Below are positions 58,941 through 64,000 of a DNA stretch of 64,000 bases, piece by piece. Position 1 is the first letter of the stretch; each line of letters begins with the position of its first letter. Both the position numbers and the translations under genes were made by a program. The stretch is from a virus: the IMG/VR virus record IMGVR_UViG_3300043570_001741, positions 93,714-157,713 of that record. One strand, given 5' to 3'. Under the pieces are notes generated by a model that searched no databases, was not told the origin of the DNA, and worked only from the letters and a program-made list of their open reading frames with translations.

Positions 58941-59197
58941 TGGCTATAATAGCTAAAATTAATACAACAGGTTCTATTGGAAGAACAACACTCAACCAGT
59001 CAAATAGGACCACGATTGTTTCCAATAATTTTCGACCAAAACCAAACGTATCTATTAATGAAGTTGGTGGAGTTTCGACAGCGGGTGTTGCCAATGGTTA
59101 CACTTTTGTTTTTAACTCAACAACAAACACTTTCGAGGTTCAACCAACAACAGACCTCACAGGCACAATAACAATAATAACTGGAGGCACTTTTTAA
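58940..59197 (+). CDS. Small conserved virion protein (85 aa)
   Basis: A short beta-rich protein (GYTFVFNSTTNTFEVQPTTD, ending ITIITGGTF). The same ending GGTF occurs in the fibre gene at 59198 (LQGGTF), which suggests a shared docking tail. TAATG overlap with the preceding gene; the next gene starts right after its stop. Confidence 0.65.
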   Translation: MAIIAKINTTGSIGRTTLNQSNRTTIVSNNFRPKPNVSINEVGGVSTAGVANGYTFVFNSTTNTFEVQPTTDLTGTITIITGGTF

Positions 59198-60589
59198 ATG
59201 GCCAATACTGTAATTCAACTTAAATTTTCCACGGTAAATGCGGCGCCAACAACGCTAAACGTTGCAGAACCAGCGTATTCGTATGTAAGTAACGTTGCAT
59301 ACATTGGTTCTCCAGCAGGTACCGGTGCAATTGCTATTGGTGGTAAATTCTACCTTGACCAACAAGCAGGTATCTTCAACTTAGTTAACGCTGCGTTTAC
59401 AACTGCTAATGCGGCAGGAACTTCAACGTTTGCACAAGACGGTTACACTAAGGCCAACAATGCATTCCATCAGGCAAATGCTGCCTTTACAGTTGCTAAT
59501 GCATCCATATTAATTGATGCTACACAGAACAATAGTATTACAGCTGCATTTACACAGGCCAACCTTGCTGTATCAAATGCAGGTAGCGCTTCAATTTATG
59601 CTAACGGTGCCTTTGCGGCAGCCAATTCAGCAGCTACATTATCAGCTGCAACAGATTTAACACAGAATAACAGTATCGTAGCCGCATTCACCCGTGCTAA
59701 TAATTCTATTAGTGCTAATGCAGGCGGTACAATCACCGGTGATTTGGTAATTACTGGTAACTTTACAGTTAGTGGCGCAACTACTTACGCTAATACAACC
59801 AACGTTCAACTTGGTGATAACATTATCACATTGAATGCTGACCTTCCAGTTTCAGTTGCACCATCTGAGAACGCTGGTTTTGAAATCAATCGTGGTAATG
59901 CATTAGCGAATGCTTCTTTTCTATGGGTTGAAGCTTCTGGTAAATGGCAAGCCAACAGCGGTGCTGCAACAGGTGCATACTTTATTGGTTCTGAGTCAAA
60001 TGGTGTTTATGCTAACGGTGCTTTCATTCAGGCCAATGCCGCATTTACAACTGCTAACCAAAGTTTAGCAGTTAATCTTACACAAAACAACAGCATTACA
60101 GCTGCATTTACTCAAGCAAATACTGCGGTAGCAAATGCTGGTGGTGCTTCAATCTATGCAAATGGTGCCTTTGCTGCGGCCAATACTGCTTCAATTTACG
60201 CTAACGGTGCATTTGCTGCAGCTAATAGTGCTTCAATCTATGCGAACGGTGCATTTACTAGGGCTAACACAGACGTTACAAACATTGCGATTTCGGCTGC
60301 CGATTTCGGTTCTGCATCTTCTGTTGCATCATTTAAACTTGAGGCAAACGGTCGTATCAGTACCGCTAACTCTACTTCTATTGCAATTTCGGCCTCTGCT
60401 ATTACTTCTGGTACACTAGGTGTCGCTCGAGGCGGTACAGGTGCAGCCACATTTACAACAAACGGTGTCTTGTTAGGTCAAGGTACTGGTGCAGTTTCTA
60501 CAGCATCGTCTTCAACAGAAGGCCATGTATTGACTATAAATAATGCAGGTGTTCCAACCTTCTCACATTTGCAAGGTGGAACATTCTAA
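59198..60589 (+). CDS. Repeat-rich tail fibre shaft protein (463 aa)
   Basis: The N-terminal about 60 residues (MANTVIQLKFSTVNAAPTTL) form a docking domain. The shaft is made of repeats with cores TQNNSITAAFTQAN and SIYANGAFAAAN, typical of trimeric helical fibres. A globular island in the middle (TGDLVITGNFTVSGATTYAN, then GFEINRGN and WVEASGKWQANSG) is shared with the next fibre gene. The C-terminus contains TSGTLGVARGGTGA, a frequent fibre tip. Confidence 0.75.
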   Translation: MANTVIQLKFSTVNAAPTTLNVAEPAYSYVSNVAYIGSPAGTGAIAIGGKFYLDQQAGIFNLVNAAFTTANAAGTSTFAQDGYTKANNAFHQANAAFTVANASILIDATQNNSITAAFTQANLAVSNAGSASIYANGAFAAANSAATLSAATDLTQNNSIVAAFTRANNSISANAGGTITGDLVITGNFTVSGATTYANTTNVQLGDNIITLNADLPVSVAPSENAGFEINRGNALANASFLWVEASGKWQANSGAATGAYFIGSESNGVYANGAFIQANAAFTTANQSLAVNLTQNNSITAAFTQANTAVANAGGASIYANGAFAAANTASIYANGAFAAANSASIYANGAFTRANTDVTNIAISAADFGSASSVASFKLEANGRISTANSTSIAISASAITSGTLGVARGGTGAATFTTNGVLLGQGTGAVSTASSSTEGHVLTINNAGVPTFSHLQGGTF

Positions 60590-60612
60590 TATTATCGTGA
60601 AAAGGAGTTGTT

Positions 60613-61113
60613 ATGAGTGTGGAATTTTCAAACACTTATCAGGAGATTCTGCTTGACAATTTAATGTCAATCATTAAGCAGAATTTCATGTTTCAAACTC
60701 AACTAAAAATGGTTGAGGACACTGGTACACAGAAGGCAGAATTAGAGGCAAAGTTGGCTGAAGCTCAAAATCAATACAATGCTATTCGTCCATTGGTCGA
60801 GGAAATAGAATCGTATAAACAGAGAGCTTTACAGAATACTTCAGCACATCAGGAAAAAGATAGAATACAATCTGCGCTAAATGATTACATGCGTAAACAT
60901 GCAGATTTGCAAGCAGTGATAACAGAGAGAGATGGAGAAATTGGCAAGCTTAAAGAATACATTGATAAACTTGAGCAAGCAGTTCCTATTTCTAAATTGA
61001 AGAAGATTAATCCTGACAAGAAGTTTGAAGAACCAACACCAGCGCCTGTACTTTTACTTGAAGAACCACCAATCACCAAAAAACAAGAAGTAAAAGACGG
61101 TAGTTCGTTCTAA
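60613..61113 (+). CDS. Coiled-coil fibre-locus protein (166 aa)
   Basis: Residues about 45-125 form a long coiled coil (LEAKLAEAQNQYN, IGKLKEYIDKLEQ), followed by a Pro-rich basic tail. The AAGGAG site before the ATG is strong. Lying between two homologous fibre genes, it may be a chaperone or a structural rod. TAATG overlap with the next gene. Confidence 0.65.
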   Translation: MSVEFSNTYQEILLDNLMSIIKQNFMFQTQLKMVEDTGTQKAELEAKLAEAQNQYNAIRPLVEEIESYKQRALQNTSAHQEKDRIQSALNDYMRKHADLQAVITERDGEIGKLKEYIDKLEQAVPISKLKKINPDKKFEEPTPAPVLLLEEPPITKKQEVKDGSSF

Positions 61114-64000
61114 TGGCAAATACAACAATTCAGATTAAGCACTCAACGGTTGCAGGTAATGTTCCTGCAACCTTGGCCAATGGTGAGATTTCCATCAACT
61201 CAGCTGATGGTAAGATTTTCTATGCGAAACCCAATGGTGCAATATTTTTTATATCAACAGATACCGCAACTGGTCCTGCTGGTCTGAATGGTGAAGTCCA
61301 ATTTAATGATTCAGGTGTTCTAGGTTCAACTGCGAACCTTTCTATCATAAAGGCCAATGGCACACTCACAGTTGGTGGTAGTGTCAGGTCAGCTGGTTCT
61401 CCTGGCGATTCCTCTTTTATATCAAGAGGCACCAATCAAAAAGGTGGTGCAAATTATCATGGTTTCTTAGAGGCTCATAACTCAACTGCGGCAAATGGTT
61501 CTAAACATTTCCGTGTGAACAGCATTGGTGATATGGAAGTTGTTAATAGTGGTTATACAGCCACTATTCTTTCATTAACAGATGCTGGTGTTTTAAGTAC
61601 ACCTGCACTTGCGACAACTGGTTATGTCCAGTTCTCCGATGGTACAAGACAATATACTGCCAATGCTGGTTCAGGTGGTGGTACAGTTACATCTGTTGGT
61701 GGTGTATCTGGTGCAATCTCCAATACTCAACTTCTTGGTTTTATTACCTCAGTTGATGGTGCAGGTTCTGGTCTTGATGCTGACTTATTGGATGGTTTAA
61801 ACAGCACATCATTTGCAAACACAACAACTACTGATGCAATTAATGTTACACAAAACAATAGTATCACGGCCTCTTTTACGCAGGCCAATCTTGCTATTGT
61901 TAATGCATTATCAGCAAGTAACTATGCTAATGGTGCTTTTGCAGTTGCTAATGCAGCTACAACAACAAACCTCACACAAAACAATAGTTTAACAGCGGCC
62001 TTTGTTCAGGCTAATGCCGCTTACACAAGAGCAAACAATAGTCTGAATGCTAACACTGGTGGCACAATCACCGGTAACGTCATCATATCAAGTAATGTAA
62101 CAATTACTGGTAATGGTGCATCATTAACCATCCAGTCTAATACTGCATTCGTAAGTCCAAATACACAAAACACCATCACCATGAGAATGTTGAATGGTGG
62201 AACATTGTCGTTCTCAGGTAATGCTGGCGAGTTGTTCTCTATTACCGACAGCATGGCTGCAGGTAGTATATTCTCAGTTAATGACATTTCTGGTTTGCCT
62301 GTTATTGATGTTGATGCCAATGGATGGATTTCCATGGCACAGTATGGCGGTAACGTCCACATCTACAATGCAGCCACCTCTGTATCTAACTCAACAGGCG
62401 CATTGGTTGTCGATGGAGGCGTTGGGGTAAGAGGGAACGTATATGCAGACGCAGTTTATGATGGAGGCGTTGAGGTCATTGCTTTTGCCAATGCAGCTTT
62501 CAATACTGCAAATGCCGCATTCATTTCTGCCAACTTGGCCAATGGTGTAGATACAACACAAAATAATAGTATTACTGCCGCATTTATTGCTGCAAATAGT
62601 GCCGGCATTTACGCTAATGGTGCCTTTACGGCAGCCAATGCAACTACAACATTACAGTCTGGTATCAATACAACTCAGAATACCAACATTACATCCGTAA
62701 CAAATACGGCTGAAGCTGCTTTCTTAGCAGGTAATACTGCTGCTACATTGCAGTCTACAATTAATACAACGCAAAATAATAGTATTACAGCTGCTTTCTT
62801 AGCTGCTAATTCAGCAGCCACTTTATCAGCAGCTACCGATGCAACTCAGAATACCAACATCACATCGGTAACAAATACGGCTGCAGCTGCTTTCTTAGCA
62901 GCCAATTCAGCTGCTACATTATCAGCTGCAACTGATGTAACTCAAAATAATTCCATAACGGCTGCTTTCTTGGCGGCTAACTCAGCTGCTACACTATCAG
63001 CTGCTACCGATTTAACACAGAACAATTCCATAACGGCCGCTTTTATCAGAGCTAATAATTCTATTAGCGCAAATGCGGGTGGTACAATCACTGGAGATTT
63101 AGTTGTTACTGGTAACTTAACAATTAGTGGTCAAACAACTTATTCCAATACAGTACAACTCTTAGTTGGTGACAACCTTATCACATTGAATGCTGAGTTA
63201 CCAACATCAGTAACACCAGTAGAAAATGCTGGTATTGAAATCAATCGTGGTAATACTTTTGCTAACTCATCACTATTGTGGATTGAGGCTTCTGGTAAGT
63301 GGCAAGCAAATAGTGGTTCTGCAACTGGTGCTTATTTCCTTGCTAATGAAGCCGTTGTTACAGCTGCTTTCTTAGCAGCCAATTCAGCAGCTACATTATC
63401 AGCTGCTACTGATGCAACACAAAACACCAACATCACATCGGTAACAAATACGGCTGCAGCTGCTTTCTTAGCAGGTAATACTGCTGCTACATTGCAGTCT
63501 ACAATTAATACTACACAAAACAATAGTATCACTGCCGCATTTATTGCTGCAAATAGTGCCGGCATTTACGCTAATGGTGCCTTTACGGCAGCCAATGCAG
63601 CTGTAACACTATCAGCTGCAACCGATTTAACACAGAACAATAGTATTACAGCATCTTTCATTGCAGCTAACTCTGCTGGAATTTATGCTAATGGTGCTTT
63701 TGCGGCAGCTAACGCAGCCACTACAACAAACACTACTCAAAACAATAGTATCACGGCTGCGTTTACTACGGCTAATAGTGCCGCAATTTACGCTAACGGT
63801 GCCTTCGCAGCTGCCAATGCAGCTACTGCTACAGATACAACTCAGAACAATAGTATTACAGCGGCATTTACCGCAGCCAATAACCGAGTATTAAAAACTG
63901 GCGATACGATGACCGGTAACTTGGTTATTGTAGGTACTTTATCTGCCACAACTAAGTCATTCGTAATTAAACATCCACTAAAAGAAGGTATGCAATTACG
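61113..64000 (+). CDS. Large repeat-rich tail fibre protein, 3' end outside the window
   Basis: The frame is open from ATG at 61113 to the window edge (about 962 residues). The N-terminus (ANTTIQIKHSTVAGNVPATL) is homologous to that of the fibre at 59198. The shaft has many repeats of TQNNSITAAF, AANSAATLSAATD and GIYANGAF, and one globular island (TGDLVVTGNLTISGQTTYSN, WIEASGKWQANSG). It reaches TGDTMTGNLVIVGTLSAT and SFVIKHPLKEGMQL, which usually begins the C-terminal domain of marine phage fibres. Probably a long distal fibre. Confidence 0.8.
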   Translation, partial: MANTTIQIKHSTVAGNVPATLANGEISINSADGKIFYAKPNGAIFFISTDTATGPAGLNGEVQFNDSGVLGSTANLSIIKANGTLTVGGSVRSAGSPGDSSFISRGTNQKGGANYHGFLEAHNSTAANGSKHFRVNSIGDMEVVNSGYTATILSLTDAGVLSTPALATTGYVQFSDGTRQYTANAGSGGGTVTSVGGVSGAISNTQLLGFITSVDGAGSGLDADLLDGLNSTSFANTTTTDAINVTQNNSITASFTQANLAIVNALSASNYANGAFAVANAATTTNLTQNNSLTAAFVQANAAYTRANNSLNANTGGTITGNVIISSNVTITGNGASLTIQSNTAFVSPNTQNTITMRMLNGGTLSFSGNAGELFSITDSMAAGSIFSVNDISGLPVIDVDANGWISMAQYGGNVHIYNAATSVSNSTGALVVDGGVGVRGNVYADAVYDGGVEVIAFANAAFNTANAAFISANLANGVDTTQNNSITAAFIAANSAGIYANGAFTAANATTTLQSGINTTQNTNITSVTNTAEAAFLAGNTAATLQSTINTTQNNSITAAFLAANSAATLSAATDATQNTNITSVTNTAAAAFLAANSAATLSAATDVTQNNSITAAFLAANSAATLSAATDLTQNNSITAAFIRANNSISANAGGTITGDLVVTGNLTISGQTTYSNTVQLLVGDNLITLNAELPTSVTPVENAGIEINRGNTFANSSLLWIEASGKWQANSGSATGAYFLANEAVVTAAFLAANSAATLSAATDATQNTNITSVTNTAAAAFLAGNTAATLQSTINTTQNNSITAAFIAANSAGIYANGAFTAANAAVTLSAATDLTQNNSITASFIAANSAGIYANGAFAAANAATTTNTTQNNSITAAFTTANSAAIYANGAFAAANAATATDTTQNNSITAAFTAANNRVLKTGDTMTGNLVIVGTLSATTKSFVIKHPLKEGMQL
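62574..62642 (+). repeat. Exact 69-bp direct repeat, copy 1
   Basis: Identical over 69 bp to 63531-63599 in the same reading frame of the fibre gene. Adjacent sequence (62701-62768) also repeats near 63444 with few differences. Recombination between copies would delete about 957 bp, exactly 319 codons, in frame. Confidence 0.8.
63531..63599 (+). repeat. Exact 69-bp direct repeat, copy 2
   Basis: Second copy; see 62574-62642. The distance between copies is a multiple of three, so copy number changes keep the fibre frame intact. Confidence 0.8.

Noticed and set aside
62500-63900. Possible tandem-repeat element or array
   Set aside because: The repeats encode fibre shaft units in one continuous frame; no non-coding spacer exists.
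1-64000. tRNA genes, integrase, insertion sequences
   Set aside because: Intergenic gaps are short and none showed a cloverleaf; no recombinase or transposase motifs were seen in the frames.

Overview
The window is a 64 kb piece of a T4-like myovirus genome. The evidence is synteny of T4 core genes: RNase H, DsbA, gp33, gp59 and gp32 for replication and late transcription, then gp26/51, gp54, gp4, gp48, gp53, gp27, gp5, gp25, gp6, a gp7-like protein and gp8 for the baseplate. The base composition is AT-rich. No photosynthesis genes are visible, and several proteins carry Gram-negative style signal peptides or a lipobox. Together these suggest a relative of marine or freshwater T4-like phages of heterotrophic proteobacteria (SAR11 or Methylophilales type hosts); the host is inference. 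I see no tRNA, insertion sequence, integrase or CRISPR array. No stretch longer than about 160 bases lacks a gene.

Layout. 1-2066 (minus): two secreted proteins, one with a very Asn/Ser/Thr-rich repeat region, behind a late-type promoter box. 2227-8815 (plus): metallophosphoesterase, RNase H, then a sugar/glycan group (nucleotidyltransferase, glycosyltransferase, RmlC-like epimerase) and a ClpP-like protease. 8840-13000: many very small early-type genes behind strong sigma-70-like promoters, two of which share an identical 32-bp promoter/leader. 13000-19470: MazG-like hydrolase, PD-(D/E)XK nuclease, cupin, SleB-type lysin, then dsbA, 33, 59 and a HAD phosphatase, ending with gene 32 and a strong terminator. 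20457-25147 (minus, apart from the terminator): a lysozyme-bearing baseplate protein, gp51, gp26, gp54, a gp2-like candidate and gp4. 25180-43911 (plus): the baseplate from gp48 to a 2071-residue DUF4815-type protein. 43913-64000 (plus): a long tail-fibre and adhesin region.

Regulation. Early-type genes have sigma-70-like promoters (TTGACA/TATAAT, 16-17 bp spacing). Structural genes have copies of the T4 late box TATAAATA or the variants NATAAATA and ACTAAATA. In one case (58561-58600) the late box lies in the loop of a 14-bp hairpin whose 3' arm hides the Shine-Dalgarno site, so only late-initiated mRNA should be well translated.

Most notable: a probable -1 programmed frameshift joining gp26 to a gp51-like extension at A AAT TTT; three tandem adhesins that each carry six repeats of a propeller-like unit; two paralogous large adhesins sharing a near-identical DNA island; gp5 divided into separate spike-base and needle genes with the lysozyme elsewhere; and the secreted Asn-rich protein pair whose genes overlap by 65 bp.
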